The notes: generated by a model not told the origin, from the sequence alone. Numbered from the stretch's first letter, positions 9,093 through 18,867 are shown. The stretch: 64,000 nucleotides of DNA from Porticoccaceae bacterium (GCA_024644595.1 JAHEHL010000010.1:1-64000), one strand, 5' to 3'. Program-made: numbers and translations.

Positions 9093-10159
9093 TGCAGCGC
9101 CTTTCACGACATGTGGGTATAACCGTTTTTGCTGCGATTGCAGTGGCACTGCTGGTATTGGTTGGGCTGGATTCGGTTGGCGCGATTATCGATCAATCTG
9201 GCGATGTGCGACAAAATTACCACTTTGCTGATGTGCTGATTTATGTGGGGACATTGTTGCCGTCGCGCATCTACGAATATATTCCCTTTGCCTCGCTGAT
9301 CGGTTGTTTGATCGGTCTCGGCTTGCTGGCCGGCAACAGTGAAGTCATTGTGATGCGCGCGGCTGGTGTGTCGCCGCTGCGAATTGTTGGTTTTGTGCTT
9401 AAGCCGGTGCTGGTTTTTATTGTTCTGGCGATGACCATTGGTGAGTATTTTTCTCCCTACTTAGATCAGCTCGCTGAGGGGCGGCGTGAGTATTTACGCA
9501 AGGGCGAGAGTGCGCAGGATTCTGCGTCTGGGTTGTGGAATCGTGAGGGCAATGAATTTATGCACTTCAATGCGGTTTTCCCCGGCGGTGTGTTGTATGG
9601 GGTTACGCGTTATCGGTTTACGGATGATCGGCAGATTGAAGAGGCGAGTTTTTCGTCACGGGCGACCTTTAATGCCAGCGAGGGGTATTGGATTGAAGAG
9701 AATGTCTCGATAACCCGATTTCTGGAAGACCGCACCGAGAAAGATAAGCAGGTGACCCGGCGCTGGGACTCGGAGTTAACGCCCAATGTGCTGACTTTGA
9801 ATATTCTTCCCGCAGATTCGCTGTCGATAGAGAGTCTGTATAACTATATTGGTTTTCTCGAGCTACAGAATACTGATACTGCCAGCTATGAGGTGGCATT
9901 TTGGCGCAAGGTGCTGCAGCCGCTGGTGATTGTTAGTCTGGTGGTGCTGGCGATTTCGTTTGTGTTTGGGCCGTTGCGTGATGCGACGATGGGCTTTCGG
10001 ATTTTTATCGGGGTTGTGGTTGGCATCAGCTTCCGTATTTTTCAGGATATGCTCGGTCCGTTAAGTGTCGTATTTCAGTTTCCACCGCTGTTAGCGGTCT
10101 TGCTTCCAATTGTTTTTTGTATGGCGGTTGGGCTATTTTTAATAAGGCGGGCAGGTTAG
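9089..10159 (+). CDS. lptG: LPS export ABC transporter permease LptG
   Basis: A 356-residue partner of LptF with the same plan: N-terminal helices, periplasmic domain with many Glu/Asp/Arg residues in the middle, and C-terminal helices ([19 protein letters not shown]). The [20 protein letters not shown] stretch near the end is typical of LptG. It starts inside the lptF stop (ATGATG; either Met could be used), so the two are translationally coupled. Its TAG stop shares bases with the TAA stop of the convergent glpK (TTAG at 10156-10159), leaving no room for a terminator between them. Confidence 0.93.
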   Translation: MMQRLSRHVGITVFAAIAVALLVLVGLDSVGAIIDQSGDVRQNYHFADVLIYVGTLLPSRIYEYIPFASLIGCLIGLGLLAGNSEVIVMRAAGVSPLRIVGFVLKPVLVFIVLAMTIGEYFSPYLDQLAEGRREYLRKGESAQDSASGLWNREGNEFMHFNAVFPGGVLYGVTRYRFTDDRQIEEASFSSRATFNASEGYWIEENVSITRFLEDRTEKDKQVTRRWDSELTPNVLTLNILPADSLSIESLYNYIGFLELQNTDTASYEVAFWRKVLQPLVIVSLVVLAISFVFGPLRDATMGFRIFIGVVVGISFRIFQDMLGPLSVVFQFPPLLAVLLPIVFCMAVGLFLIRRAG

Positions 10160-11655
10160 CCGAGCAGTCGCTGAACTGCCTGTGCCCAGCCGGCCACTTT
10201 TTTATCACGCAATTGCGGCGACATCTGCGGCGCAAAGTTTTTATCCAGTCTCCAGCTTTTCGCAAAACCCGCCTGATCGGGCCAGACGCCTGCTCGCGAT
10301 CCTGCAAGCCAGGCCGCTCCCAGCGCGGTGGTCTCGGTAATGTCTGGGCGGTCAACCGGGGCCTGTAAAATATCGGCAAGGCACTGCATGGTCCAATCGC
10401 TGGCTACCATGCCGCCATCTACCCGCAGTACTGTATCGGTTTCCGCACCCAGGTCAGCCACCATCGCATTGAGCAGATCCAGAGTTTGGTAACAGACAGA
10501 CTCCAGCGCGGCCCGCGAGATTTCAGCCGGCCCGGTTGCTCGGGTCAGACCAAACAAGGCGCCGCGGGCATCGGCATCCCACCAGGGGGCACCGAGGCCG
10601 GTAAAGGCCGGGATCAGGTAGATCTGCTGGTTGGTGTCAGCCGTCTCGGCCAGCTCGCCAGATTGGCTGGCCTGATCGATAATGCCTAAGCCATCGCGCA
10701 GCCACTGCACGGCAGCGCCAGCAATAAAGATTGAGCCCTCCAGTGCGTAGGTTGTTTGGCCATTCAGCTGGTAGGCGATGGTGGTGAGCAGTTGGTTTTT
10801 TGAGCTGACAACGGTACTGCCGGTATTGAGTAGCGCAAAACACCCTGTGCCATAGGTGGATTTCAGCATACCGGTTTCGAAACAGGCCTGTCCCAGCATG
10901 GCGGCATGCTGATCACCGGCCATGCCGAGAATGGCGATATTGCCTCCCAGCAGGCCGGTGCTGCCAAACTCTGCGGCGCAGTCTTTTACCTCAGGCAGCA
11001 GCGATCGCGGGATATCAAACAGGCTTAGCAGCTCTTCGTCCCATTCACCCTGATGGATGTTGTAAAGCATTGTTCGCGAGGCATTGGTGGCATCGGTGGC
11101 GTGGCTCTTGCCTTCGGTGAGGTTCCACAGGAGCCAGCTGTCCATGGTGCCAAAAGCCAGTTCACCTGATTCGGCCCGCGCTCTGGCGCCGGGTACATTG
11201 TTGAGTAGCCAGGCAATTTTTGTCGCGGAGAAGTAGGGGTCGAGCAATAATCCGGTCTTGCTGCTGACCATTTCTTCCAGTCCTTGCCGCTTGAGTGCGT
11301 TGCATTGCTCGGCGGTGCGACGATCTTGCCAGACGATAGCGTGGTGAATTGGCTCGCCGGTCTGGCGGTCCCAGATTAATGTGGTTTCTCGCTGATTGGT
11401 GATACCGATGGCGGCGATCTGTTCGGCACTGATGCCGGCCTGAGCAATAGCCTGTTTTGCGCTGTCGATTGAGGTGCGCCAGATATCGTCAGCATTGTGC
11501 TCAACCCAGCCTGAGTTGGGGAAGTGCTGCTCAAATTCGCTTTGCGCCTGCGCGACGATGGCGTAGCTTTGGTCAACGTTCTGACTAAACAGTATGGCTC
11601 GGGAAGAGGTTGTGCCCTGATCTAAAGCCAGTATCAGATTTTTTTCGTGGCCCAT
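10156..11655 (-). CDS. glpK: Glycerol kinase
   Basis: A 499-residue FGGY-family kinase making glycerol 3-phosphate from glycerol and ATP. Seen: the N-terminal [15 protein letters not shown] phosphate-binding stretch, [12 protein letters not shown], the GIAxTNQRETT-type segment, the [12 protein letters not shown] region with the catalytic Asp, and [12 protein letters not shown] near the end. Full family length. The usual partners glpF and glpD are not next to it, so it stands alone here. An AAAGAG ribosome binding site precedes the ATG. Convergent and overlapping by 4 bases with lptG. Confidence 0.95.
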   Translation of the reverse strand: MGHEKNLILALDQGTTSSRAILFSQNVDQSYAIVAQAQSEFEQHFPNSGWVEHNADDIWRTSIDSAKQAIAQAGISAEQIAAIGITNQRETTLIWDRQTGEPIHHAIVWQDRRTAEQCNALKRQGLEEMVSSKTGLLLDPYFSATKIAWLLNNVPGARARAESGELAFGTMDSWLLWNLTEGKSHATDATNASRTMLYNIHQGEWDEELLSLFDIPRSLLPEVKDCAAEFGSTGLLGGNIAILGMAGDQHAAMLGQACFETGMLKSTYGTGCFALLNTGSTVVSSKNQLLTTIAYQLNGQTTYALEGSIFIAGAAVQWLRDGLGIIDQASQSGELAETADTNQQIYLIPAFTGLGAPWWDADARGALFGLTRATGPAEISRAALESVCYQTLDLLNAMVADLGAETDTVLRVDGGMVASDWTMQCLADILQAPVDRPDITETTALGAAWLAGSRAGVWPDQAGFAKSWRLDKNFAPQMSPQLRDKKVAGWAQAVQRLLG

Positions 11656-11716
11656 AATTGCGCTCTTTTGTTGGATTGACTTTTGCCTGAGTTGGGGTTT
11701 TGTCTATGTCATGCTC

Positions 11717-12214
11717 TCAGGGTGTCTTTTTGTTCTCTTTTGGCAGCACGACCACCTCTGTGCCGCTGTATATGTCGTGCAGGCAGGCTCGGCTGGGTCT
11801 TAACTGAGTCGACGGCAGCAGACACCAGAGATAGCCTATGCCGGCGACAGCCAGTGACAGGGTCGCCAGCAGACTGCGTTTAATACACTGTTCAGGTGTG
11901 GCCAGAGTGCCGTCGACCTGCTGGAGTTGTAAACGCCAGGATTTCATGCCCAGCGTCTGGCCCTGTTTGCGCCAGCAGATATAGTAGTAGCCCATCAAGG
12001 CTATTAGCCAGCCGGCAAAGCTGAGCCACTGCAGCAGCGGTCCGGGCTGGATCTCTTCGATCTGCTGCGTGCCGTTAAACAGTATTTTGATGATCAGCAG
12101 CAGCAGGCCATAGGCCAGGGTTATGGCGAACAGCAGGAAGGCGTCATAAATAAATGCGGCAACGCGACGCAGCAAGTTGGCGCTGGGGCAGGTTTGTGTG
12201 GCGGACGGGGGCAT
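11717..12214 (-). CDS. RDD-family membrane protein
   Basis: A 165-residue membrane protein with the RDD pattern: LLRRVAAFIYDAFLLF in the first helix (Arg and Asp), a second helix, a third helix LIALMGYYYICWRKQGQTLGMKSW, and RPSRACLHDIYSGTEVVVLP at the end. RDD proteins are small, often of unknown transport role. The frame is open up to 12337, but the ATG at 12214 places the RDD motif at the usual distance from the N-terminus; the longer version would run into the region before rlmB. It lies 61 bases upstream of glpK on the same strand. Confidence 0.8.
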   Translation of the reverse strand: MPPSATQTCPSANLLRRVAAFIYDAFLLFAITLAYGLLLLIIKILFNGTQQIEEIQPGPLLQWLSFAGWLIALMGYYYICWRKQGQTLGMKSWRLQLQQVDGTLATPEQCIKRSLLATLSLAVAGIGYLWCLLPSTQLRPSRACLHDIYSGTEVVVLPKENKKTP

Positions 12215-12304
12215 AGTTTTTCGGTCGCTGGGAGGAATGATGTTCGAATTCTGCCGAAAGCCAGTACAATGCGCAATCAATAGACACTCTACCGGGGGAA
12301 TGCA

Positions 12305-13039
12305 GTGGATTGGATTTACGGCATACACGCTGTTCAAACCATGCTCAAGTCAGCACCGCAGCGCGTGCGCGAGTTGCATGTGCAGCGGGGTCGCCAGGAC
12401 GATCGCTTGCAAAAGATTCACAAGCTGGCGGAACAGCACGGCGTGACATTGCAGTGGGCGACGGTGAAAAACCTCGACGATAAGGTCGATGGCCGTCACC
12501 AGGGCGTGATTGCACTGTGTGAATCCGGGCAAACCTACGATGAAAATTACCTCCTTGAGCTAGCCGGTCAGCAGGGTAGTCAGGCGATGTTTTTGGTGCT
12601 CGACGGGGTGACGGATCCGCATAATCTTGGCGCCTGTATGCGCTCGGCGGATGGCGCGGGGGTGCATGCCGTGATTGTGCCCAAGGATAATTCAGTTGGT
12701 CTGACGCCGGTGGTGCAGAAAGTGGCCTGTGGTGCAGCAGAGACTGTGCCGCTGGTGATGGTGACCAATCTCACCCGCACGCTGGAGAAGCTTCAGCAGC
12801 TCGGTGTCTGGGTGACAGGCACGGCCGGTGAGGCGGAGCAGTTTATCTATGATGTCGATTTTACCGGCCCGGTAGCGTTGGTGATGGGCGCAGAGGGGAA
12901 GGGTATCCGGCAGCTGACCCGCAAGCAGTGCGACTATCTTGCGAAGTTGCCGATGGCGGGCGAAGTGAGCAGTTTAAACGTGTCGGTGGCCACCGGTATC
13001 TGTCTGTTTGAAATTGTGCGTCAGCGACGCGGGCGTTGA
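12305..13039 (+). CDS. rlmB: 23S rRNA (guanosine-2'-O)-methyltransferase RlmB
   Basis: A 244-residue SPOUT methyltransferase that methylates the ribose of G2251 in 23S rRNA. An N-terminal L30e-like substrate-binding domain (residues 1 to about 75) is followed by the knotted domain with VLDGVTDPHNLGACMRSA, VMGAEGKGIRQLTR and the MAGEVSSLNVSVATGICLFE trefoil signature. Starts with GTG at 12305 behind a GGGGG stretch. It is divergent from the RDD gene. In many relatives it follows rnr, which is absent here. Confidence 0.93.
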   Translation: MDWIYGIHAVQTMLKSAPQRVRELHVQRGRQDDRLQKIHKLAEQHGVTLQWATVKNLDDKVDGRHQGVIALCESGQTYDENYLLELAGQQGSQAMFLVLDGVTDPHNLGACMRSADGAGVHAVIVPKDNSVGLTPVVQKVACGAAETVPLVMVTNLTRTLEKLQQLGVWVTGTAGEAEQFIYDVDFTGPVALVMGAEGKGIRQLTRKQCDYLAKLPMAGEVSSLNVSVATGICLFEIVRQRRGR

Positions 13040-13167
13040 TTTTTCTATTTTTTAGATTTTTTTAACTATGCTAATCTCTGGGGCTCGATGGACAGTTCAG
13101 CTTGAGCCCTTACTTTTAGATATGACGTTTAGATACACGCGCGTGAGTTAAATTGCAGCGATAACCG

Positions 13168-13767
13168 ATGATGGTAGATGTGACTAAAGCGAAGTTATTT
13201 TCGATCCCCAACATGTTGAGCATCGCCCGGCTGGCGTTGGTGCCGGTGCTGGTGACGCTGGCCTATCTGAGATTGCCGCAGGCGTTTTTGGCGATTTTGG
13301 CGATATCACTGTTGAGCGATGTTTTTGATGGTTATCTGGCCCGCAAGCTGAATCAGACGTCTGAACTCGGTGCCAAGCTCGACAGCTGGGGAGATGTGCT
13401 TACCTATGCCAGTATGATGTTGGGGCTCTATTGGGTCTGGCCTGATGTGTTTGTTAAACAGGCCTGGTTTCTGCTTGCGGCGACACTGGCTTTTGTCGTG
13501 CCGGTGGCCCATGCGCTGAGTAAGTTTGGCGAGTACCCCAGTTACCACACTTTGAGTGCTAAGACCGCCGCGGTGCTGATGGCGCCGGCCTTTTATGCAC
13601 TGACCCTGATGGGCGCCGATCTGTTTTTTCAGGCAGTGATTGTGTTCCATATTTTGGTTGCCTGCGAAGAGATTGCGATCACTGCCATTCTGGCTCAACC
13701 GCGCAGCAATGTGCGCTCGGTTTTTGGTCTTATTTACGCCTCCAAGATATCCGAAAAAAGTCGCTAA
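13168..13767 (+). CDS. CDP-alcohol phosphatidyltransferase family protein
   Basis: A 199-residue integral membrane enzyme of the PgsA-like family. The signature D-x2-DG-x2-AR-x8-G-x3-D-x3-D is complete: SDVFDGYLARKL followed by GAKLDSWGD. These enzymes condense a CDP-diacylglycerol-type donor with an alcohol such as glycerol 3-phosphate. Five to six membrane helices are visible. It is shorter and differently spaced from housekeeping PgsA as I remember it, so the alcohol substrate is not assigned. The start could be either Met of ATGATG; no strong ribosome binding site. The 128 bases upstream hold a GGGCTC/GAGCCC inverted repeat with an 18-base loop. Confidence 0.8.
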   Translation: MMVDVTKAKLFSIPNMLSIARLALVPVLVTLAYLRLPQAFLAILAISLLSDVFDGYLARKLNQTSELGAKLDSWGDVLTYASMMLGLYWVWPDVFVKQAWFLLAATLAFVVPVAHALSKFGEYPSYHTLSAKTAAVLMAPAFYALTLMGADLFFQAVIVFHILVACEEIAITAILAQPRSNVRSVFGLIYASKISEKSR

Positions 13768-13786
13768 AGTCCGCGGAAAAAGTCGG

Positions 13787-13815
13787 TTGCAACCGGCAGT
13801 TCAACTCACTACAAT
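13787..13815 (+). promoter_or_regulatory. Predicted promoter of rpsF operon
   Basis: TTGCAA (13787-13792), 17 bases, TACAAT (13810-13815): a near-consensus sigma-70 promoter. Transcription would start near 13822, giving a leader of about 107 bases before rpsF. Confidence 0.6.
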
Positions 13816-13830
13816 AGCGCGCCTTACAGC

Positions 13831-13905
13831 GTCTGGGTCGTTTATTTTCAAGATTCCAGACACTCCTTGTCTCACCACAGAAGCCAGATGGCACTGATGG
13901 GAGAC
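13831..13905 (+). promoter_or_regulatory. Structured rpsF leader, candidate S6:S18 autoregulatory element
   Basis: Two hairpins lie between the promoter and the rpsF ribosome binding site. The first pairs GTCTGG (13831-13836) with CCAGAC (13856-13861). The second, 13869-13905, pairs GTCTC-A-CCA-CAG-AA-GCC with GGC-A-CTG-A-TGG-GAGAC around an AGAT tetraloop: 14 base pairs interrupted by single-base bulges. The GAGGAG ribosome binding site (13918-13923) starts 13 bases later. Known: the S6:S18 complex binds an rpsF leader structure in several bacteria. Whether this fold is that motif is inference. Confidence 0.45.
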
Positions 13906-13928
13906 TGCATAACCCACGAGGAGATACA

Positions 13929-14384
13929 ATGCGTCACTACGAAATCGTGTTCCTGGTTCACCCGGACCAGAGCGAGCAAGTCTCAGGTATGGTCGAGCGT
14001 TACACTGCTTCAATTGAAGCGGGCGAAGGTAAAGTTCACCGTCTGGAAGACTGGGGTCGCCGCCAGTTGGCTTACCCCATCAACAAAATTCATAAAGCTC
14101 ACTACATTTTGATGAACGTCGAATGTGGTCAGGATGTTCTCGACGAGCTCAACTCAACCTTCCGCTATAACGATGCTGTACTGCGCAGTATGGTTATTCG
14201 TCGCGATGAAGCTATTACAGCTGAATCGGCGATTATGAAAGCGGAAAATGCCGATAAAGCTGATAAGGAAGCCCGCGAACGTCGCGCCGCTGCCAAAGCT
14301 AAAGCCGATGAGGCCAAGGCGGCTGAAGATGCTGCAGCAGCAGAAGAATCAGTTGAAGTAGAGCAGAGCGAGGGAGAAGAATAA
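13929..14384 (+). CDS. rpsF: 30S ribosomal protein S6
   Basis: A 151-residue S6 protein that pairs with S18 on the 30S platform. Residues 1 to about 95 are canonical ([44 protein letters not shown]). The remaining about 55 residues are an unusual low-complexity tail of Ala, Lys and Glu ending in acidic residues. S6 tails vary; E. coli RimK adds Glu to its S6. A GAGGAG ribosome binding site precedes the ATG. The stop shares one base with the rpsR start (TAATG). Confidence 0.96.
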   Translation: MRHYEIVFLVHPDQSEQVSGMVERYTASIEAGEGKVHRLEDWGRRQLAYPINKIHKAHYILMNVECGQDVLDELNSTFRYNDAVLRSMVIRRDEAITAESAIMKAENADKADKEARERRAAAKAKADEAKAAEDAAAAEESVEVEQSEGEE

Positions 14385-14611
14385 TGGCTAAGTTTGTACG
14401 TCGTAGAAAGTTTTGTCGTTTCAGTGCCGAAGGTGCGCCTGAGATCGACTACAAAGATCTGGATACTTTGAAAGGCTATGTTTCCGAGAGCGGCAAGATT
14501 GTTCCTAGCCGTATCACCGGAACCAAAGCGCGCTATCAGCGTGAGTTGTCGGAAGCGATTAAACGCGCTCGTTACATTGCGCTGCTGCCGTATACCGATA
14601 GCCACAAGTAA
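14384..14611 (+). CDS. rpsR: 30S ribosomal protein S18
   Basis: A 75-residue basic protein with the S18 signature ([47 protein letters not shown]). Same length as in E. coli. It starts on the last base of the rpsF stop, so synthesis of S6 and S18, which bind 16S rRNA as a pair, is coupled. Confidence 0.97.
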   Translation: MAKFVRRRKFCRFSAEGAPEIDYKDLDTLKGYVSESGKIVPSRITGTKARYQRELSEAIKRARYIALLPYTDSHK

Positions 14612-14627
14612 TTAGAGGTTAACCCCT

Positions 14628-15497
14628 TTGCGAGCCCTGGCTGAGTTAATTATGCGTGGGCGTGCCCAGGCATGTGGAGTGGCGGTTTTCGGCAGTTTGC
14701 TGCCGATAATCAGCCCGGCCAGTATTGGTCTGGTGACGCTTCGCAAAAATAGCTCGGAAGGTTTAATTGTCGCACTTTGGGCATTATTGCCCTGGTTGGC
14801 ACTTTACCTGACCAGCACTATGAGCCCGCTGTTAACGCTGGCTCCTGCCGCGGCACTGATTGTTATCGTTGTCGCGGCCAATATCTTACGCACGACTGTA
14901 TCGTGGCAGTGGACATTGATTGGAGCAGGCATTGCCAGTGCTGTCGCAGTTTCGATTGTCGGAGTTGTCGCCAGTGGGGATGTCGATCAAGTGGTTGCAG
15001 AGGTTGCCGATCTGGTTGCGCAAGTGAGCGCACAGGCCGGTGTGTCGGAAGAGCTGAGTCTGGTTCCCGACCGAACATTTGTGCTGGGGTTGTTGGCATG
15101 GATGGTGGCTCTCACTGTGGTTTGTGGTTTGTTTGTGGCGAGATGGTGGCAGGCGCTGTTATTTAATCCCGGCGGTTTTCGCGAAGAATTCCACGGTTTT
15201 CGATTAGAGCAGCGGGTAGCCGTTATCTTGTTTGCGATTGTAGTTGCCGGTGTGGCGTTGCCCCGTGAATACACGCCCTGGGTTGAGTTGATGTCGCTGC
15301 CGCTGTTGATTGCGGGCGTGGCTCTGATTCACTCAAGTGTGGCGTTGATGAACTGGGGTGTGCATTGGCTTGGATTAATGTACTTTGGACTGTTTTTTAT
15401 CGGTCCTACAGGTGCTGTGCTGGTTGGCCTTGGATTGGTTGATAGCATATTGAATTTACGCTCTAGACTTGCGGCGTTTAAAAACCGCAACTCTTGA
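14628..15497 (+). CDS. Integral membrane protein between rpsR and rplI (DUF2232/YybS-like)
   Basis: A 289-residue protein with about eight hydrophobic helices and short loops; a longer soluble stretch near residues 115-150 is acidic. The start is TTG at 14628 behind an AGAGG ribosome binding site (14614-14618) with 9-base spacing; no ATG fits better. Genes for membrane proteins of unknown function sit in exactly this slot in Pseudomonas and relatives, and some are assigned to DUF2232 (YybS-like). I recognise the context more than the sequence. No catalytic motif is visible. Confidence 0.7.
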   Translation: MRALAELIMRGRAQACGVAVFGSLLPIISPASIGLVTLRKNSSEGLIVALWALLPWLALYLTSTMSPLLTLAPAAALIVIVVAANILRTTVSWQWTLIGAGIASAVAVSIVGVVASGDVDQVVAEVADLVAQVSAQAGVSEELSLVPDRTFVLGLLAWMVALTVVCGLFVARWWQALLFNPGGFREEFHGFRLEQRVAVILFAIVVAGVALPREYTPWVELMSLPLLIAGVALIHSSVALMNWGVHWLGLMYFGLFFIGPTGAVLVGLGLVDSILNLRSRLAAFKNRNS

Positions 15498-15523
15498 GCC
15501 AAGTATGAAAAGAGGATAGTAAG

Positions 15524-15973
15524 ATGGAAGTCATTCTGTTAGAAAAGATCGGTAAGCTGGGTACTATTGGTGACAAGGCTATTGTTAAGTCTGGTTTTGG
15601 TCGCAATTACCTGATTCCCCAGGGCAAAGCGGTTTTTGCCACAGAGGCAAATATTGCTGCGTTCGAGCTGCGCCGCGCTGAGTTGGAAGCTAACGCTGCA
15701 GCGGTTCTGGCTGAAGCTGAGAAGCGTGCCGCTGCACTTGCCGCGATTGGCTCTGTGACTATCACTGCTGTTGCCGGTGACGAAGGCAAGCTGTTTGGCT
15801 CTGTCGGTGTCCGCGAGCTGGAAACTGCGATTGCAGAAGCCGGTGGCGATATCAACAAAAGCGAGATCAACCTGCCTGATGGCCCGATCCGCTTTATCGG
15901 TGAGTTCAGCGTTGAGTGCCAGTTGCACGTCGATGTGATTCAGAACTTTACCGTTGTGGTCGAAGCTGAATAA
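15524..15973 (+). CDS. rplI: 50S ribosomal protein L9
   Basis: A 149-residue L9 with the N-terminal domain signature ([33 protein letters not shown]), the long connecting helix rich in Ala, Glu and Arg, and the C-terminal domain ([21 protein letters not shown]). Same length as in E. coli. An AGAGGA ribosome binding site is present. It closes the rpsF-rpsR-rplI operon: a strong terminator follows 30 bases after the stop. Confidence 0.97.
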   Translation: MEVILLEKIGKLGTIGDKAIVKSGFGRNYLIPQGKAVFATEANIAAFELRRAELEANAAAVLAEAEKRAAALAAIGSVTITAVAGDEGKLFGSVGVRELETAIAEAGGDINKSEINLPDGPIRFIGEFSVECQLHVDVIQNFTVVVEAE

Positions 15974-16003
15974 ATCCCCGCTCAATTAGGGTATATTTAT
16001 TGC

Positions 16004-16042
16004 AAAACGGCACTGCTTCTGAATAAGATGCAGTGCCGTTTT
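16004..16042 (+). terminator. Intrinsic terminator after rplI
   Basis: AAAACGGCACTGC pairs perfectly with GCAGTGCCGTTTT: a 13-bp stem with a 13-base loop, whose A/T ends make it potentially usable in both directions. dnaB begins 42 bases later, so it needs its own promoter or read-through. Confidence 0.85.
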
Positions 16043-16084
16043 CATTTGCGCCGCTAACCAATCATACGTTTTTCCGTTGCCACT

Positions 16085-17533
16085 ATGAACGAAGCATTAT
16101 TCGCAGAACCAGCAGCTACGCAGCCCTTGCCGCATTCGATTGAGGCAGAACAAGCTGTGCTCGGCGGTTTGATGCTGAAAAATGATGCCTTTGATTCCAC
16201 TGCTACAGTGTTGGCGGATAGCGATTTCTACAGTAAAGATCATCAGCTTATCTTCAATGCGATGTCGATGCTGGCGGAGCAGGGTCAGCCCTTTGATCCG
16301 ATCACTCTCAGCGAGTCTCTGCAAAATAGCAATGAGCTGGCCAGTGTTGGCGGTGCCGAGTATCTGGTCGAGCTGGCTCAGAGCACGCCTAGCTCGGCCA
16401 ATATTCAGGCCTACACGCAAATCGTTCTCGAGCGCTCGATTGTTCGTCAGCTGATTGGTGCGGCCAGCGATATTGTTCGCAAAGGTTACAATCCGCTCGG
16501 TTGGGACAGTTCAAAACTGCTTGCTGAGGCTGAGAGCCGGCTGCAGGAAATTATTGAAAACCGGCCGAAGAAGGGCGGTTTTAAAGAGGTTAATGCGCTG
16601 CTTAAAGAGGCGGTTGAACGCCTTGATGAGTTGTTTCGGAATGATGCCGATATTACTGGCATGGGTACCGGCTTTAAAGATCTCGATGAGATGACCTCCG
16701 GGTGGCAAAAGTCGGATCTGGTGATTGTTGCGGGCCGGCCCTCGATGGGTAAAACCGCTTTTGCCATGAATATGGTGGAGTACGCCACGCTGCATCAGTC
16801 GCGCCCGGTGTTGGTGTTCTCTCTGGAGATGCCTGCGAGCCAGTTGATTATGCGTTTGCTGTCTTCGATCGGTAAGATCGATCAGACGCGTATGCGGTCG
16901 GGCAATCTGACGGAAGATGATTGGCCGCGCCTGAGCAGCGCTGCTCAAAGGCTTAAAGATCGTCCGTTATTTATTGATGATACGTCGGGCATTACGCCGC
17001 TGGAGATGCGCAACCGCATTAAGCAGTTTACTCGCGAGAGGGTTGAACAGCTGCGTCAGGAGTGGCATCGGGAACATGGTTCCGATACCCCGGCAGATAT
17101 GGAAAAGCTCAACGAACAGGCTCAGCCGGGCATGATTATGGTCGACTATCTGCAGTTGATGAGCGGCAGCAATCCCGGTGAAGGACGTGTGCAAGAGATC
17201 TCGCAAATCTCCCGTGAACTGAAAAATCTGGCACGTGAATACGAGTGTCCGATGATTGCGCTATCGCAGCTCAGTCGTAATCTTGAACAGCGCCCGAACA
17301 AACGTCCGGTCAATTCCGACCTGCGTGAATCTGGTGCCATTGAGCAGGATGCTGATGTTATCGTGTTCCTCTATCGCGATGAAGTTTACAACGAAGACAG
17401 TCCCGACAAGGGCAGCGCCGAAATTATTATCGGCAAACAGCGAAATGGCCCAATCGGCACCTGTCGACTGGCGTTCCTGGGTAAGTACACGCGCTTTGAA
17501 AATCTCGCTGGCGACTATTTCGCCGACAATTAA
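16085..17533 (+). CDS. dnaB: Replicative DNA helicase DnaB
   Basis: A 482-residue hexameric helicase of the replication fork. The N-terminal primase-contact domain (HSIEAEQAVLGGLM, DFYSKDHQLIF) and the RecA-like motor are complete: Walker A GRPSMGKT at 217-224, MVDYLQLMSG (Walker B), LSQLSRNLEQRPNKRP (motif H4) and a GxKYTRFEN-type end. No intein and normal length. It follows the rplI terminator; the spacing dnaB-panC is 21 bases. Confidence 0.97.
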   Translation: MNEALFAEPAATQPLPHSIEAEQAVLGGLMLKNDAFDSTATVLADSDFYSKDHQLIFNAMSMLAEQGQPFDPITLSESLQNSNELASVGGAEYLVELAQSTPSSANIQAYTQIVLERSIVRQLIGAASDIVRKGYNPLGWDSSKLLAEAESRLQEIIENRPKKGGFKEVNALLKEAVERLDELFRNDADITGMGTGFKDLDEMTSGWQKSDLVIVAGRPSMGKTAFAMNMVEYATLHQSRPVLVFSLEMPASQLIMRLLSSIGKIDQTRMRSGNLTEDDWPRLSSAAQRLKDRPLFIDDTSGITPLEMRNRIKQFTRERVEQLRQEWHREHGSDTPADMEKLNEQAQPGMIMVDYLQLMSGSNPGEGRVQEISQISRELKNLAREYECPMIALSQLSRNLEQRPNKRPVNSDLRESGAIEQDADVIVFLYRDEVYNEDSPDKGSAEIIIGKQRNGPIGTCRLAFLGKYTRFENLAGDYFADN

Positions 17534-17554
17534 GTTCCCACAAGGTAGTCCATT

Positions 17555-18406
17555 ATGAGAATTTTCCACACTGTTAGTGGCCTTCGCGACGCATTGAAGG
17601 TTCATCGACGAGAGGGTTTACGTATTGGCTTTGTGCCGACGATGGGCAATCTCCATCAGGGCCATCTGGCACTGATCGAGCAAGCGCGCGGCAGTTGCGA
17701 CATTGTGGTCTGTTCGATTTTTGTGAATGCGTTGCAATTTGGTCTTAATGAGGATTGGGACAAATATCCACGTACCTATCAGGATGACTGTGACAAGCTG
17801 GCAGCGTTCGGCTGTGACTATCTGTTTCATCCCGATGATACCGAGATGTATCCCAATGGGCTCGATACACAGAGCAGGGTGATTTGCCCGACTATGACTG
17901 ATGTGCTGTGTGGCGCCAGTCGTCCCGGGCACTTTGAGGGTGTGACGACAGTTGTCACCAAGCTGTTTAATATTGTGCAGCCAGATGAAGCGGTGTTCGG
18001 TATTAAGGATTACCAGCAGTTGGCGGTGATCCGGCGTATGGCTGAAGATCTGTGTATGCCGGTTGAAATTACTGCGGCACCGATTTACCGCGAGGCCGAT
18101 GGCCTTGCCATGAGTTCGCGCAACGGTTTTATCACTGAGCAGGAGCGCCCCAACGTGGTGGTGCTGAAGCAGAGCTTGGAGTGGATTGCCGAGCAGATCC
18201 ACGCTGGAGAACGTAATTTTCGCGAGCTGGAAAAATTGGCAGTGGAGCGTATTGCCGACGCCGGTTTCAAGACTGACTACATCACCGTCAGTCACAGCAA
18301 AACACTGGATCCGGCGGCGGAAGATGATCTGGAAATCACTATTCTCGGTGCTATGTTTACTGAGGCAGCAAGATTGATCGATAACTTGAGTATTCGTCTC
18401 GACTGA
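17555..18406 (+). CDS. panC: Pantothenate synthetase
   Basis: A 283-residue ligase joining pantoate and beta-alanine with ATP. The nucleotidyl-transferase signature [15 protein letters not shown] (28-42, HxGH-type His at 34 and 37), the VSIFVN-equivalent [12 protein letters not shown], the [15 protein letters not shown] segment and AMSSRNGFI are all seen. It is followed by panD; panB, which often completes the operon, is not in the window. It lies 21 bases after dnaB. Confidence 0.95.
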   Translation: MRIFHTVSGLRDALKVHRREGLRIGFVPTMGNLHQGHLALIEQARGSCDIVVCSIFVNALQFGLNEDWDKYPRTYQDDCDKLAAFGCDYLFHPDDTEMYPNGLDTQSRVICPTMTDVLCGASRPGHFEGVTTVVTKLFNIVQPDEAVFGIKDYQQLAVIRRMAEDLCMPVEITAAPIYREADGLAMSSRNGFITEQERPNVVVLKQSLEWIAEQIHAGERNFRELEKLAVERIADAGFKTDYITVSHSKTLDPAAEDDLEITILGAMFTEAARLIDNLSIRLD

Positions 18407-18450
18407 GACGGTTCAGCTGGCCGAAATGGAAGACTGTTAGGAGTGTTTTG

Positions 18451-18834
18451 ATGTTATCTACTTACCTCAAAGCGAAATTGCATATGGGCTCTGTGACTCA
18501 GGCAGAGTTGTGGTACGACGGTTCCTGCGCGATTGATGCCGATCTGCTCAAGCTGTCAGGGATGCAGGAATTTGAGCAGATCGATATTTACAATGTGACC
18601 AATGGTGAGCGCTTTACCACTTATGTGATTATTGCCGAGGCGGGCTCGGGTATTATTTCGATGAACGGTGGTGCGGCGCGCAAGTGCCAGGTCGGTGATC
18701 GGATTATTATTGCTAGCTATGGCCAGTTTTCCGAGCAGGAGGCTGCCGCGCACAAACCGAAACTGGTTTATCTTAATCAGGATAACAGTGTTGAGCGGAG
18801 TGCCAATACCATTCCGGTTCAGCTGGCGGGGTAG
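18451..18834 (+). CDS. panD: Aspartate 1-decarboxylase (pyruvoyl enzyme)
   Basis: A 127-residue proenzyme that makes beta-alanine for pantothenate from aspartate. The self-cleavage site is the Gly24-Ser25 bond ([12 protein letters not shown]), after which Ser25 becomes the pyruvoyl cofactor; residue numbers equal those of E. coli. I chose ATG 18451 over the in-frame TTG just before it, because TAGGAG (18438-18443) is at the right spacing. It forms a pair with panC. Its end is 33 bases from the convergent amidohydrolase, with only a short GTTTGA/TCAAAC dyad between. Confidence 0.95.
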   Translation: MLSTYLKAKLHMGSVTQAELWYDGSCAIDADLLKLSGMQEFEQIDIYNVTNGERFTTYVIIAEAGSGIISMNGGAARKCQVGDRIIIASYGQFSEQEAAAHKPKLVYLNQDNSVERSANTIPVQLAG

Positions 18835-18867
18835 TTTGAGATCAAACGCCCGCCCGCGTTTTAACGG

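Noticed and set aside
13090-13125. GGGCTC/GAGCCC repeat after rlmB as a terminator
   Set aside because: Six-base stem with an 18-base loop and only a broken T run; not convincing.
18834-18847. GTTTGAGATCAAAC dyad after panD as a terminator
   Set aside because: Low GC content, short stem and no T run; too weak to call.
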